Positions 23,791-37,300 are shown, numbered from the stretch's first letter. The stretch: DNA of 64,000 nt from Paragonimus westermani (GCA_008508345.1 QNGE01003551.1:17378-81377), one strand, 5' to 3'. Notes: generated from the letters alone by a model not told the origin. Numbers and translations are program-made.

Positions 23791-25481
23791 AATTTGGTAA
23801 GATTATCAGCTTTCCATTTAGTTTTCACTTAGCCTTTCTTTGGAGTTCTAACCTTAGTTATTGATAATATCTCTTAACCTCTGGAGTTTTCGGACCATTC
23901 GGTGTATAGTGAACCGAGTCTTCTGGAACGCTAAAGTCTTTTCACTTGTCAATTCAGTCACTTCATCTTTTCGTGTCATGGCTTGAAAAGAGCAAGAGTA
24001 CGGTGAAATTCTTGACACACAAAAGCGAGCTCACTCCCACAACATCGACATAGCTGCCGGTGCCACAGTTTTTGACTGGAGGGTAACGCATTTCTGGTTC
24101 TTAAGAAATTCACATGACTAGCTAAATGTGATCCAGCTTAGCAATAGCATAGCAATCTGGGTAAATGCTCTTATTTGTTGCAGTTACTTCTCCAACTCTG
24201 AGTACCTTTCACGTTACGTGGAATGTGCTAACACCATATTAGTGATACTTCTTTACAATACAATATGCTGATTTTTACGTGCACTTGCTGTAATCTACCT
24301 TAAAATACCACAATTAGCGCCAGGGAACTGTACTAACTCTTTAATTCCGTCTGACGGCAATCGATTGCACTCAGAATGAAAACACTAGTCAGCAATATGT
24401 CGGCGGCCTGACACAACTTTGACAATATGTTGTTTAAGTTATCAATGAGTTACCATGTACATCTGTTGGCCTTCTTTTGGATTTTGTTCATCTTTAACCT
24501 TAACATTCCAGTTCAGCAAAGCGTTACCAGACAGATTTTTTTGCATGAAATGTTGGACTCTTGTTTCAACTTCGGTAAAGCTCCTTAGCTGGAGTTTGTC
24601 CTATCAAAAACTCTGCAGTGACCCACAAGCTAGGGGAGGGAGTGCCACTGGCCTCATAGTGAACATAACCAAATTATCCACTCTATATTTACAACCACAG
24701 TGGCATGATTGCGGCAATCAAAAAGTGCGTTTGAACGGACATTTAAAACTTTGCAATGATTATGTCATTGGAAGATACAAATTTAATACATTTGGATGCG
24801 AATGGGGTTCTCCGTATTCGCTATAGTCAAAATAAAGACAAAATTTTTACGGCTTCATTTTGGCGGCGCAAATTGAGTGTGAATCAGTCGTGTCAGTTCA
24901 AAGTTTCTTCGATATTTGCTTGTTGATGAAGACTGCTCCAAACAGTGTCAGAGGTCGTCCCCACGCGAAGATACTAAAATGGCTTTGGTGATGGGTCTTT
25001 CACTACAGTTACTGAGTGAAGCCTAACAATACTTTATTATACATGCTCTTGGTTCCTATGACAAAGGTTCTGTGAAAGTGATCCTGCGGACACATGTGAA
25101 TTGAACTTACTTACTGACAACTGCAAGTTTTCCGTTGCAACCGAATATTTCGTGATCGATTTCGGTTGCATAAACACCGTCTCTTTACAGGTGGCAATCG
25201 TTTCTAATCGTTTCTAATCGTATTCGGCTAGCGTTAACTATTACAATCTGCTCTAACTCGCACATTCCCTGCGGCTGAATTGCTATTGCTACTCACAACT
25301 AGGAATGTCACTCAGCTTATTCGTAGTCGTGACCTACCGAAATGTTCTGTCTCACATGTAGCGTTAACTAGTTAATTGGCACACTGGGGAAAAAATACAC
25401 ACAATGACCTCGTTGTTTTTGGTTGATTGTCGGCAGGCCGTACTTCAGCTTAGATTTGCAGTATGTGAACACAGGTGAGTC
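23791..25481. other. No recognised gene; short tandem duplication
   Basis: A 10-bp unit (ATCGTTTCTA type) is repeated about 2.6 times at 25196-25221. A 123-codon open stretch at 24455-24826 (plus) has no domain or signal that I recognise. Confidence 0.4.
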
Positions 25482-25720
25482 CTTCTTTAGCTATTGAGTT
25501 CCTTGCAACCCGGGTGATGGCTGACTCGTAGTCTGACGGGTAGGTGTCTGGATCACGATCAACCACTTATACACGAGTCGTGGGTTTGATTCTCCGGCGT
25601 GCGTGATGCTGATGTGACCCAACTAGGTCGAAACACATGCCCATCAACTCGCTGGTGGTCGCTGGGAGCAACTGTTTGTATGAATTGGAAATGTTAGCCA
25701 ACGGAGTCCTGACTGGCAAT
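25482..25720 (+). repeat. SINE family S2, copy 1
   Basis: Shares CTTTAGCT..., AACCCGGGTGA, GACTCGTAGTCTGACGGG (A-box-like TAGTCTGACGG at 25529-25539) and GGGTTTGATTCTCCGGCG (B-box-like, 25582-25595) with the copy at 26638. A 3' part with CTCGCTGGTGGTCGCTG also matches. The two boxes and their spacing indicate a tRNA-derived SINE unrelated to S1. Confidence 0.72.
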
Positions 25721-26637
25721 AAAGTGATTGTTCATAGAAAGTTAGTTGGGACAAACGAACACTTGGATCAACCTGCACACGCAAGAAATTTGCCTCGTTT
25801 CTACACGTACTTCATTCGGTCACGATTAAAGTAAGTGGACGGTGTGTTGCAGTTAGGTTAAGCAAGAGCACGGAGTAGTTTGTTTGCAAGAGAATAGTAT
25901 CAGATTACCGTGTCTAGTAACATAGTTGCAGTCTGCATAAAAGGTGTTTTTGGAATTCATTGTTTCGTTGATCTCCAGAACTTATACTTACTGACAAAAA
26001 TTATTTTACTCAAACCATGTCGTTTTCAATTTTAAAATAAAGTTTTAGACTAATTACTAACAGAAATTCACCACGATACTTTGTTGTCTATGCCATGTCC
26101 GGTTACTGTTTTCAACCCGTACACTCAAAACCAGTCCATATCAAACTGTGCGCAATATGTGCAAGGTGTAATGAAGTTTATTCAGTTGTATTTATAAATA
26201 GTCATCTATCACCATTAAACCTATGTTTAGTACATTTTTCTGACGCGTTCGGCAACTGCGGTGTACTAAGTTTATTGTGGATAGTTCATTCTGTTTTGTC
26301 ACCAAATAGGCAGTGTTTTGAAATAGCATGTTCAAACTCGTTTGGTTCCAGCTACCTCTTACAAATGAGGGTTCTGATCCGTCATGTTTGTGCAACAACC
26401 AAGCACCAGCTTCGTGCGACCTTTCCGTTCTAAAAGTTGCTCATAAAACACAGTTATTCAGTGGATACAAATAATCATGTTTAAGAACATACTAATGTTT
26501 GGTACTTCTGGGGAGTCTAGTCAAGAACAGCACCGGTCGCCCAATCCATCGTAAATGGCACCTCAAAGTAACCGGGGCATGCTTAATAATAGCCTTGAGT
26601 CAGAATGAAGTAGCACTCGACAAACCCTTCGAACCGC
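25721..26637. other. Spacer between two S2 SINE copies
   Basis: Contains a 112-codon plus-strand open stretch at 26095-26433 that is cysteine-rich and hydrophobic in places, but I recognise no domain and see no evidence that it is coding. Confidence 0.35.
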
Positions 26638-26880
26638 TTTCTTTAGCTCTTACGTGTCCTGTAACCCAGGTGACGGTTGACTCATGGTCTAGTGGATATG
26701 TACGTGGACCACAATCTACCACCTATGGATGAATCGTGGTTTCGCTTCTTCGGCGTGCGTGGTGCTGGTTAGTTTCATTTAGGTGGAAACATTCTCACCA
26801 GCTCATTGGTGGTCACTGAGACGAACTTTTTGCGAATGATGAAGCTGAACGTTGATTGGTCGTTGGTGCAGATCATGTGG
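26638..26880 (+). repeat. SINE family S2, copy 2
   Basis: Same orientation as copy 1 and 1.16 kb downstream. The A box TGGTCTAGTGG at 26685-26695 matches the tRNA A-box consensus closely. The B-box position has GTGGTTTCGCTTC at 26736-26748. The 3' body shares GGTGGAAACA, CTCATTGGTGGTCACTG and GACGAACTTTT with copy 1. Overall divergence is moderate, so these are independent old insertions or an old duplication. Confidence 0.72.
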
Positions 26881-27197
26881 TCGGGTTGATGGCCTCCACG
26901 GTGGACCTAACGAAAGGGTCGGTTGAAAAATCTCCATAACTTTGAACGAATTCGCCAGAAGTTAGGAGAAGCTGCTCGGATTACTAGTCTAAAACAGTCA
27001 CCATGAGCTAAAACCTGTGAAAGGCTGTATTAGGACAAGGGAAACTACTGTCACTTTCTGATCTATAAGTTTTAATCCACCCAAGTTTAACCACCGATTT
27101 TATAACTCACAAAAAAATTTATTATTGAAAGCTGACAGTATTTCTATCTTGTTTTTTTCTCTAGACCACCTTTCAACATGAACACTGCAAACAAATT

Positions 27198-27245
27198 GGT
27201 ACGGTTGAGCGTTCAGATTTGATTTTTCTTTTAGGTCATCAAAAT
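27198..27245 (+). repeat. SINE family S1, head fragment
   Basis: ACGGTTGAGCGTTCAGATTT matches the S1 head at 18787 onward, followed by a diverged GGTCATC. Only the head is recognisable. It could be a chance remnant, since the match is about 25 bases. Confidence 0.4.
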
Positions 27246-28762
27246 GGCATCTCACGAGCTCGAGAGCTGGAATTCTGCTTGTTGCAAAGACAAAACCGTG
27301 TAAAGTTAATGGGCTATAACGAACAAAGAATCTAGTTTACTGTGCTTTTTTTCCAACGCCATCCATTTGGATAGTCGATATAAATTAACAGCAGACAAAT
27401 AACTATGGTTCAATAAGCAGGTTGATGGAAACAACTTAGAATACAACAGGTCGAACTTCTGTAGATGAACGTACATATGTTAGTTGAATAATTCTGATTA
27501 GCAATGCTTCACTGTCCATAACTATTGGCTTCTTGCTACGTAATTCTAGAAACTACCCGTGTTTCGAGATAGGGATTTGTTTCGGAGTTCATCCGATCCG
27601 TATCACCACGGATACTGGACGACGTATATCATAGGTTTCTTAGAGTTATTTCAGTAAGTTTCAGCTCAGACTACAAACTGTTCGGGCCGTAGAATTGTCA
27701 AACTCGGTGTTGACCTGATTTACGAGATCTTTCATTATGACACTGACATCGTAAATTGCGTGATGCTTTTGGTTAGGTGGTTTGCAATGAATAAACTTCT
27801 CATCCAACTTACACGAACTCAGTAGCATTAGTTGTTGAATAACTACAGAAATGGAAGTTCATGTTTTCGTATTTTTAAGTCTTACGTCTATGCCGTTAAT
27901 TTTTTGAGGAAAACTTTCTTTCGAACAAGATGGGAGGCGTATTTTAAAAAAAGTGAATTACCAGTGAGCACATGGCAGATTTGTCTATATCTTAATATGA
28001 TCAATTATTACAAAGCTGAATATTCATTGGATTGAAACTAACCAGGGAGTGCAATCATCAGAGTAGCACGTGACCTACCATCTGACCTAGTCACGTTGGA
28101 TCTCGGAACTCCTTATATTAATTCCGTTAGCCATACCCTCCCCGGATGTTTAATAGTCATCAGTCCGAATGTTCAAACTGTACTCTGTCAATCTTGCCAA
28201 TGAGCACTAGACGCTTCGGATTGTTTATGGTAAATTGGCCAACCGACCAAAACTAAAAGAGATGAAAATTGAAATATTCGAAGTTTCGAAACGGTGACGA
28301 GAACCGCGTGCCTCCGTGCAACACCTGTTATATGATAAGCTTTGTAGTTAAAAATGGTTAGTTTGGCACGCTGTCTTCAGTAGATTCTTGTAACTAATTC
28401 GCAATATCTTTAACCCACTCCGCAACAAGGGATGCGTCCTGTGAATTGTTCAACCAAAGTTCTTTAGAACTTAAGACATACTTCCAAAAGTAGAATGTGG
28501 TTGTTGATGTTTCCACTTCCAACTGCGTCAATGAGAGAAACACAAGATCATTACCTCCAATTCGTTACTATCGTGAATGCATGTAGAGTTGTTTGTGTTC
28601 ACTCGAACAACAGTTATGTTATCGCGATGTCTTTCAAAGCGTACCGTCAACGACAGACCCCAGTTTGCTCGCTTAACTAGACAATGTTGTCTTGTTTTCC
28701 AAAGCAAATCAGGCATTCTCTGAAAGGGCGTTTCCTCTTCCCACTTGATGAGGGCAGTTCGA

Positions 28763-28781
28763 TCTCTCTCTCTCTCTCTCT
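28763..28781 (+). repeat. (CT)n microsatellite
   Basis: A short pure CT dinucleotide run with no visible association to a gene. Confidence 0.85.
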
Positions 28782-29921
28782 GAAGTGTTCTTTCGCAAAA
28801 ATCCTAAAGACCCTATTCATAGATCTTCAGCTTGATAGTGATCTTTTTCCATTTTTTACAAAGAGTCGTCATTTGGTTAACCAACTGATCCGGTCCTGCA
28901 TTTCATCCCCATTATTATTTCTAACTATCCATCCAAATATCTAGACGTTCTTTTACCTGACAATATTATATGTTTACTTCGTCAAAACTGTTTTGGAAAT
29001 GTAAGAAGTCTATCATGTTATGCTTTGGATCTCAGAGTCTCATTCACATCGTATTGTGTGTAATCCCTGGTTTACTGCTCCATTCGTTTGTCCATGTTGA
29101 TTATACTATTCCCCTGTATTATATCCGTACTACTTGAGAAGGATACTAAACTCTTGACAGGCCACCTGCATTAGGGGGTTGGCGTTTCCTATACACTAGT
29201 GATTAAGTTGATCATTTTCATGCACTGCAATAAGTACGACAGATTTGTCGGTAGAATACGTTCTGGTACCACCTGTCATATTTTCGTCCAATTGTCTCAG
29301 TCACGTTCAGCTTACCCAACACGAAGGAAAGATTCCAACTTTATGTACATATCGAACATTCAACGACAACCCAGGCACTCCCTTGTTAACTGACTGTGAT
29401 TTCAACTCGAATAAGTTGATCGCTAAACATTTATATAAGGTTGGTTTACCAGACCTGATTTGTTACACAGAGTCCCTCCGTTGGTCAGACAGTCCTAATT
29501 ATTATGCACATATGGAAACACGAACAAAAATACTTAAACATGCAGACTGATCTACATAGTTGATAAAACACATAACTTACTCGTAAACATATCAGAGTTG
29601 TCTCCGATAGCCTACGTTATCAACTCAAACACAACTAAATACCAACCTTTGCCTACCGTGAGCAGAGTTAAGCGCACGGTTCGCGATTCAGTTTTATTTG
29701 ACAGCTTATCGTTTCGTTTAATTGCACTGATAAGACAGGGGGTTGAACTCCGATCTGTTCACGCGAGACAATCTTGTTGATCAACGCTCCATATACCATA
29801 ATCTACGCAAGGTTAAGTCAGAACACCTAAACGCTAAGCTATATTCACTTGTGGATAATACCTGAGTTACTCGATTGCTTCAAGAGAAACTGTCCTGTCA
29901 ACTCCAAGAGACAGACCCACA

Positions 29922-30010
29922 GCCAGCCTAAGCGTTCGAATATGATGATTCGGCCATTAGTAAAGTGAAGAAAATGGTGTTCAGCTCAACTCGGTAGTGC
30001 CCTGACTATG
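29922..30010 (+). repeat. SINE family S1, degenerate head copy
   Basis: AGCGTTCGAATATGATGATT and CGGCCATTAGTAAAGTGA align with the S1 head (GAGCGTTCGGATTTGATnATT, GGTCGTGTCTAATGTGA) at matching spacing. The remainder diverges past recognition. Confidence 0.45.
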
Positions 30011-32150
30011 GCAACGTCACAAACTACTGAACACTCCTGGTAAATGCAAGACTGGAATCTACTGCTACCTTTTTCACAAGGCTATCTGAAAAACCTACCG
30101 GACCACCAGCAAGTGTTAGCGGTGTCAAGTTGTACTGACGAAAATTAAAGTTGCGTGTAACATCTCTGTCTTTTCAACCTTATCTCGTTTATGCTCAAAA
30201 ATCTATATTACTAATGCCAGATGCAATGTAAACGACAGAACAAGAATGACGCATAGGATCTCGCGTCCAAGAATATACCAGACGGGCTCAGAGATGCGTT
30301 TGATCAACAGCCGGTGAGAGGTGTTTACTTAGCACAGAAGGTCATTTCCTTTACTTCAAGACATTCGTCATCCATAGGTGGTAAAGTCAGTTTTGCTTTA
30401 TCAGTTATCGTTTTGATGGATGTTTAATACTCCTAACTTATGAAGCACGCTGACCAGCTCTAGGCGACCCGCTTGTTTACTCATAAAATCTCAACTGCTG
30501 CATGTGCCACTTACAATCTAGGTTTTACTGTATGCGTACCTTTTAATGCAAGTTCCGTTTTATCCCGTTTCCACGCTAGTCACACATTTACCAATGATAA
30601 ATTCGGTCGAAGTCGACTCATTACACTAATTTGCGTCTTCCAGTAACTAGTGAACTAATTTACGGAAACAGATCTTTTAAAAATTCCACAAGTTATTAAA
30701 CTGAAAAACAAAAACGAAACAATGAAAAGCAACCAGAAACCGAAAAAATGGACGAAAACAGAAAATTCATTATGTTAATTTTATAATCACATCACTGTTC
30801 GTGTATTTCAGAATTTTTTGAAATCAGTGCTTACAACATTCATTTTTTAAGTCTTGGTAGTTAGTTGATGGAAAATACAAAACTCTTCATCCGGATCAAA
30901 TTCGAGCCAATAGGAGCTCAAGCACCAAGTGATTTACGGCTTTGTGTAGTCAAAAGAGAATTACATTGCATTGTAAGTTGCAAACTAGTTATAGTTCCAG
31001 ATTGTACGCCATATTGAAACCGCTCCTTAGATGAACGTACACAATCAAACGAATTGATTATAATTCCAAAAAGAATATGTTGTAAACTGGTGAAGAAATC
31101 ACTTAAATGCTAAAGAAATTAAGTTGAACCTGTTTGCGTTCGACCTGTATATAAGCCGACTTTGTCGCGTGCAGTAGTACGAGGTAATCGTGACCAAGTA
31201 ATCGGTTTGTCAGCCGTGGTTCCTGAAATACCCGTCTGCTTCTTCAAAGGAGACGCAGTAGAATACACAACGCAAGATGCGTGGCGATGAATGTCAGACA
31301 GGTTGAAAAACACTAAGGCATTCAACAACCAGTAGGCAAAGTGTGTTCAATGAACCACACTTAAGTCTGGTGTACAACCCCGGAGAAATCTAGGACAAAC
31401 GAAGATTTCACCCACGTTCATTTACTACCAAATATACCACTTTGTTTCTCTATGCTGGTTATCGTCAAGCGCATAAATACAGCTGACACCTTTTCACAGG
31501 TTTAAACACTTTCTGTTTGACGTGTTTGCATGAGACGGTTCAATCACGATGTTAAACAATACCTCCTGGCTCTAGTCCACGAAGTTTGTGCACTATACTT
31601 ACTGGGCCAAACAAAACTCACCGTTACGTGCAACAGAATTATTTATCTGTGGCATGTTTCGGGTGGTTACTATCAGCTGAGCTTTTACAACGACATAAGT
31701 TGTGCTTCCAACGTGAAGAATCCCGAAAAAGTGGCCACAGTAGTGCTCGTACAGTGCCCCAACGGGAAAGAAAAGATGTCGCATTACCAATGTTTTAGAA
31801 AAAATTGGGCGCCTATGAATGAACTTCGCATCTGAGCAATATCATTGAATACCCACATCAGTGGCTTGACCAAATCCAAATAAGCTATTCTTGATAAGTT
31901 CTTAAATTTTTACAGTCATCTGACCGATACCATTTCTAAAAAAAATGTAGGCTACTCAAAGTTCGGGCAAACTGTTGCGCTTATCACGAACGAGCAAAAT
32001 TACACAGATTGTCTTCAGTTAGTTCAATGAGAATTGCTTAACGTGAGCGTGTGGACCGAATTTAACAGGACATGTATCGTGCCGTTTTTCAAAATGTTCG
32101 ATTCACCTGAACACTGTTGGCAAACAACTGTAGTTTGGTACTTACATGTG

Positions 32151-32255
32151 ATGGTTATGATGATGATGATGTTGATGATGATGACGATGATGATGATGAT
32201 GATGATGATGACGATGATGATGATGATGATGATGATGAAGATGATGATGATGATG
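32151..32255 (+). repeat. (GAT)n trinucleotide microsatellite
   Basis: About 105 bases of near-perfect GAT/ATG repeat with scattered GAC, GTT and GAA interruptions. It creates spurious poly-Met (plus) and poly-His (minus) open frames, which should not be annotated as proteins. A likely polymorphic locus. Confidence 0.95.
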
Positions 32256-32772
32256 ACTTAGTTTTACAGTGTTGCCTCGAAAAATAAACTTTTTCTGTAC
32301 AGAACAAATGCATTTATGTTTGGTGAAAGAGCATTTCAATATTATGAAGTCTGACTGGTGTGTGTGTGTTATTTCATGAGTAAGGTAAATTTGCTTTCCC
32401 AAAACAGTCCCAATTGAAGTGCGTAGTAAGGATTCAGCAAAAACTAACAGGTTGAAGAAATATACAATCTTTAGGAAGAGGTACGTCATTAAATGACTTC
32501 AACTTATAAACAGTTTTGACTGTTGTTCATTCTTTACGCAACGCTAAAATACCATCCATCGGACTGGAGGTTAGAAGAAGAATTATTTGGTGTTACGCCA
32601 CACAGTAGTTGTCCCGCTCCAGTAAATTTACACGCTGACTTGGATATTGTCATTTTCCCCAGGTTTGTTTAAGGGCTGAATAGTGTGCATTTGAGCCACG
32701 GAACTTTCGACCAGTAAAACAAACCTGGAGCCAATGTTTTAGTTCGGATCGAGTAGCAAGTTGGAAAGGACA

Positions 32773-33216
32773 TCAAAATGAAGAATGTTGTGCTTTAAGG
32801 AGTCCACTTCGGTTTAGTACCGTTGTCGAAAGTTCAAAAGCTTGATTGATTTTAGGTTGCCCCCTTTCGTTTCTCGTTGAAGGAGTCTTCATTTTTTGTT
32901 GCAACTGCTCGAAGCAAATCACAAACTTGAGATGTTCGGATCTGTAAGCAAAATAACTGATGTCATCTGAATTTCCACAATTCACAGTGTGGAGTGGCTG
33001 AGGCGTATCGCTGGTATGTCCAACAATCAGCTGATTGGCACTGATTTGGCCTGATCTGGAAGAAAATTCACAGTCGGTTAATCTTGACGTTAGGTCCACT
33101 AGTGGGATGCAGAACAGTTCATCTTCCCTGAACGACATATGAATACCCCTGATGAATACTTTGTTTTGTTTTCCCCCGCCCATCGAACAGGGTGTAATTA
33201 AACTGGGTTTAACCAA
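32773..33216 (-). CDS. Unassigned 147-codon open frame
   Basis: One of the longest open frames without a transposon assignment. Its composition is not low-complexity. It contains CSMGGGKQNKVFIRGIHMSF near the N-terminus and ends QHSSF. An acceptor-like TTTTCTTCCAG lies inside it on the same strand near 33060. I recognise no domain. It may be a host exon, a decayed element or chance; at moderate GC a 147-codon frame somewhere in 64 kb of six frames is not surprising. Confidence 0.15.
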   Translation of the reverse strand: MVKPSLITPCSMGGGKQNKVFIRGIHMSFREDELFCIPLVDLTSRLTDCEFSSRSGQISANQLIVGHTSDTPQPLHTVNCGNSDDISYFAYRSEHLKFVICFEQLQQKMKTPSTRNERGQPKINQAFELSTTVLNRSGLLKAQHSSF

Positions 33217-33749
33217 ACACGACTGCTAAGCCATTTCTTGATGAGAAGAAATGGGCGCTTTTCAAACCTTAAAGTATGCTCTCTGGGTGAGCCTGGGCGA
33301 TCTGTTTTTTTCAGTAGAGGTAGACGTTAGGAAGTAATGATTCACCTCGCAAGCGTTTCACAATGAGTGAAGTTTTTATCCTACTTTTTAATGCACATAT
33401 CGATGGGAGGCCAGATTTGCAGTAGACCACACCCTTACCTCGCGGGCACGTACAATGTTAGGGATTTAGTGGTGTGGAGAAAGAAACGCACTGTTGCTGA
33501 AATCTGAAGTGAGCAAAATTCATATCTGATGCCGCCTTCCTAAGTAAACCAGTTTCCTTCCGAATCCTAATAATATAGAACCAATTGTATCACGTAGGAA
33601 GTGCAAAACACAGAGATCATTTAACGTGCGTACCAAAGGACAAATGATAGAATGGCTCAGAAGTGCATTAATGAACTCGCCGGCGAATAACACACGAAGC
33701 GCAGCGTCTTACTTTTAAAGTTCATCAATGATACAACACAAAATCCACA

Positions 33750-34320
33750 TGTAACTATTATCGCTTATCTTGCTGACTGAGTTTTGGAGATTTGCGGAGT
33801 AGTGGTGAATAAAGTTCGGCAGTCACTCGCGTGAAAGTAAAATATGCTTGTCACTCTCTGTTCGTGTGCATTTAGTTTCACGTCTCACTCGAACCAGACT
33901 GCTATTGTGCTGGATTGTCAAGCCGGAAGTGCAAGTGCTCCAACTCTCGGCGGAATACATCGACGGTGCATCAAGGTACGTCTAAATACTCACAGCGAGC
34001 GGGTCGAGGCATGACAGGCAAAATGGGGTGAATAACCAGATCGGGCGCACGAATACTGTAACATCCGGGCCAGTATCTCGACGTCATCGCAAAATGGGGC
34101 CAGAGGACACAGTGGGTGGAGTGCGGGAAGCACGAGCGATCGGACGAGCCATCACCCAACGAGATCGGCCCGACAGGCGAGGAACGGTAGGTGAAAAACG
34201 TCTTGACAAGAGGCGTCGACGCACAAAAAGCGGGTCGAAGTGCGCACGACCTGTGAGCGAAACTCGGAGCTGTTGTGGTCCGGAATGATGACTCATAAAC
34301 GTGAGAGCGCGCATGACATG
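33750..34320. repeat. CpG-dense block with LTR-like ends
   Basis: From about 33950 to 34310 the sequence is clearly richer in CpG than its surroundings. The segment 33750-34063 starts TGTAAC and ends GTAACA (TG...CA, 314 bp); on the minus strand it begins TGTTACAGTATTCGTGCG, a start typical of gypsy LTRs. Just upstream on that strand (34064-34314) is an arginine-rich open stretch containing LSGRSRWVMARP. A solo LTR or 3' LTR next to a pol end would explain this. I found no matching target-site duplication and no second LTR, so a CpG island or other repeat remains possible. Confidence 0.28.
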
Positions 34321-37300
34321 GTAACCAGCGTGTTGGACAATAGAGACTGTGCTTTATTGGACGCCTATTTCGCTACACTGTGAACATTTCTCAGTTCACA
34401 TGAACGTTTTGCTTTGACTCTCTTTTCATATGTTTATTGTCTCTTCTGGCCAGCTTTGCCACATGGATCTAAGGGATGGGTTGTTTCGAGTTCCAGATTG
34501 AGTCAGGATAACCTCACCGTTGTTGTACGGGGAAAATTCTCCTAAATTTCTAGTAAGCCAGGTTGCTGAATAGCTTAATGTTGCACCATTACTTGTGTTT
34601 ATCTTGGGTTCACTGCAGCCCACATGCAAAGTTTATGATCACAGTCGGATCAAAAACAGTGATCAGTCGGGAGTGATTACGACAGAGAAATACGGTTTGC
34701 CAATGGCGCTGCAATTCGGTATATGGCACCGATCACGGCTACTGTAACAGTGACTTGCTAATAAACGGTTGGAGATAACCGTCGATTCGAAATTTTAATT
34801 GTTCATCGAGGCCATTTTTCCCGAGTGTCAGCTTACTGGCAACTTCCCAGTCGGAAAGGACAGTTCAATAAACATTATCAACGTGTATACGAATACCCTT
34901 AAATCGGACACGTAAAAAGTTGCATTAGTGACAAGTCACTCTTCCAAATTGTTCCACCTACCTCAGAGCGGCTCCATGCACAAGCGACATAGGAACTGTA
35001 CGACGTGTATCTTCGTCAATCAGTGTCAAAATGTGAGTTTCATTTGCCCCGCTATCAAGAGTCTACAAGAATTCGTTGAAAATATTATCGTACGTGTTTT
35101 AAGCGGTCTTATCCGCCCGACCAAAAAAACTAAACTGAAACACCTTTTGAACAACAATAAACATGTATGAGGTTAGTAAACTTCATCTGGGAGATATATG
35201 AGGACTTGAGTAGCTCACTTGGTGCACCAACTCAGTAGAAAACAGAGAAGAATCGTACTGTGCAGTTTCTTGTCTTTTTACAACATAAACCGATATGTTA
35301 GTGCCTTACACTATTTGAATCTACGACGGCCTACACCAGATCACCTAAACCATGGATAGTGAGATGAACCAGATTCTTCTTCTTACTCGTTAGAGGTATG
35401 TAGGCGTTTGTTTAAGACATACTTAAGGCAAAGTAGAGGTGAGCTAACATTCATGACTTCACTCACTGCAGCAGCTCGCTGATGGTGCAGCTTTTGTAAC
35501 TCAATCCAACTTATAAGGCATATGTTGTGACCTCCACTTTACTCGACATGGGTGTTACACTATTCCAACACCATGGGTTGTAAAACCAGACCTAAAGTAG
35601 GGCATCATGTCGTTGTCATAATTGTCGGAGGTGGAATTCGTTCAGGAATAGTCGAATACGCTCAACCTTGCAGAATGCTGGGTCAATAAAAGCCGAGTAC
35701 CATCTGTCCATAAATTTGTGGCACTTATTCCTAACAAAACTGATGTGTTCAGCCAGATATTTAGCTAATTTAAACCATCTGCTATCGGCGTAACAAAAAC
35801 ATTTTACATTGCGAATGTTAATTATGAATAGTTAAATTTACTTCAAGTAGTCGTATTTCTTCATGATCGTACCACATGTTCTACCACCTCGAATCCCCCT
35901 TCAATAAGTGTACGTTTTAAAGTTCCATTCTTTCAAGGTTACCTGAAATTGTATGGCGAGTTGTCTGTGGTAATACCACATCTACTATTAAGTTGTATTA
36001 CCTGTCGACCTCTGTAAAATAAACTACTTAGTGATTAGCTTTCCAACGAGCTATAAAACCAGGCTACTGGCTACAAACGTTTCATTGCCCAAAGACTGAA
36101 CGTCAGCAGTGCATTGGTGTTTGAGTGTAATGATTTGCGTGTTAGCCTAAGATTGGTGGAACTTACAGGACTCTTGCTTTTATATGCAGATTGGGTTAAC
36201 CTTTTGATTTGGCTTCCGATTAGTAACCTCTTAACACCTCTGTAAACATGATCTGAAGTTTAATCGGTCAAATCCTGTTACCGCTGAATCGTAACCTATA
36301 CTCTAATTGGTCGTTCCCCAGCTATTTACTGAGTCCGTCGCTTAGTCGAGTATGGCCTACTTGGTTATTCATTATCCAGCCTTGATCATCAGTCCAATTG
36401 CTCCGTTCACATACCAAAATCTGGAAATGGTCGCGTTCACATCACCGTAATCCTTCGACTCACACTTTCTCATACAGTTTGGTCAATTTGATGTTTCTTT
36501 ATTGAACTGACTTGTAAATAATGAGCACCAAGAGGTGCTGCTGTCCATTTCGTGTTTGCTTAAATACGGATTTCTTTTGTGTTCATGCCTAATACGCGTC
36601 CAGTCAGATCACTGTGGATGGCGACCAACCAAAAATGCGAGTCTCGCTTGATGGCTATTTCTTATTCAATTTTAAGTAATTAGCTTCCGTGGTGTTTGAC
36701 CGGCGTGAATTTTCCTATATTCATTGCATGTGCTTGTGTATCTAATGTCTCCCCGGTGGTCGGGTCTGATTTCGAGAGTAATCTCCGAAAGGTTACAAGT
36801 GGTGTGCGCGCTAGTGTACTGATCTATAATTGCAGACTCGAACAAAATAACCGCTTTTATAACAGTTTCAGTCCAAAAGTAAGCAAAAACACCTATATTG
36901 ATTACTACAATCTCAGTACTATCTTACAGACAACAAAATGGAACTTGCTACACGTGGGATGATTCAGCTGGTTTAAATGATTCAAATTTTACTCCCAGTT
37001 GCATCTCACATACTAAGGCAATTAACCCCGTATTTGCGTCATGTATTCCTATTTTCGGTAGTTTTCAGCTTGCTGGCTTCCCTTGGTAGTCATCTCATTG
37101 ATATGTTCATATTCTCAGTTAGCTACTCAGGCTTGTTACCCGCAAATCGAAATAAATGGCCATCACTTTTGGAGGACAGCGAAACGGAATATCACATTTA
37201 GTTGGTTGTCTTACTTTGGTAGGCAGTTTACCGTAAGGGAATTTTCTGCTACGTTAACGGATTGCGTGTTGGAACCTCCTCAAAGAATGTGGTCATTGGC

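Larger units (their letters stand above)
26881..32150. other. No recognised gene
   Basis: Apart from two S1 head fragments and a (CT)n run, I see only short open stretches (for example 29245-29550 and 31530-31835 plus) without domains, and no intron-exon structure that I can support. Confidence 0.4.

Noticed and set aside
24455..24826. 123-codon plus-strand frame as a gene
   Set aside because: No domain, no supporting splice context, and length is within chance expectation for six frames of 64 kb.
28763..28781. (CT)n run as a promoter or splicing element
   Set aside because: Short isolated microsatellite with no gene context.
32034..32489. Poly-Met (plus) and poly-His (minus) open frames
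   Set aside because: Both are translations of the (GAT)n microsatellite, not proteins.
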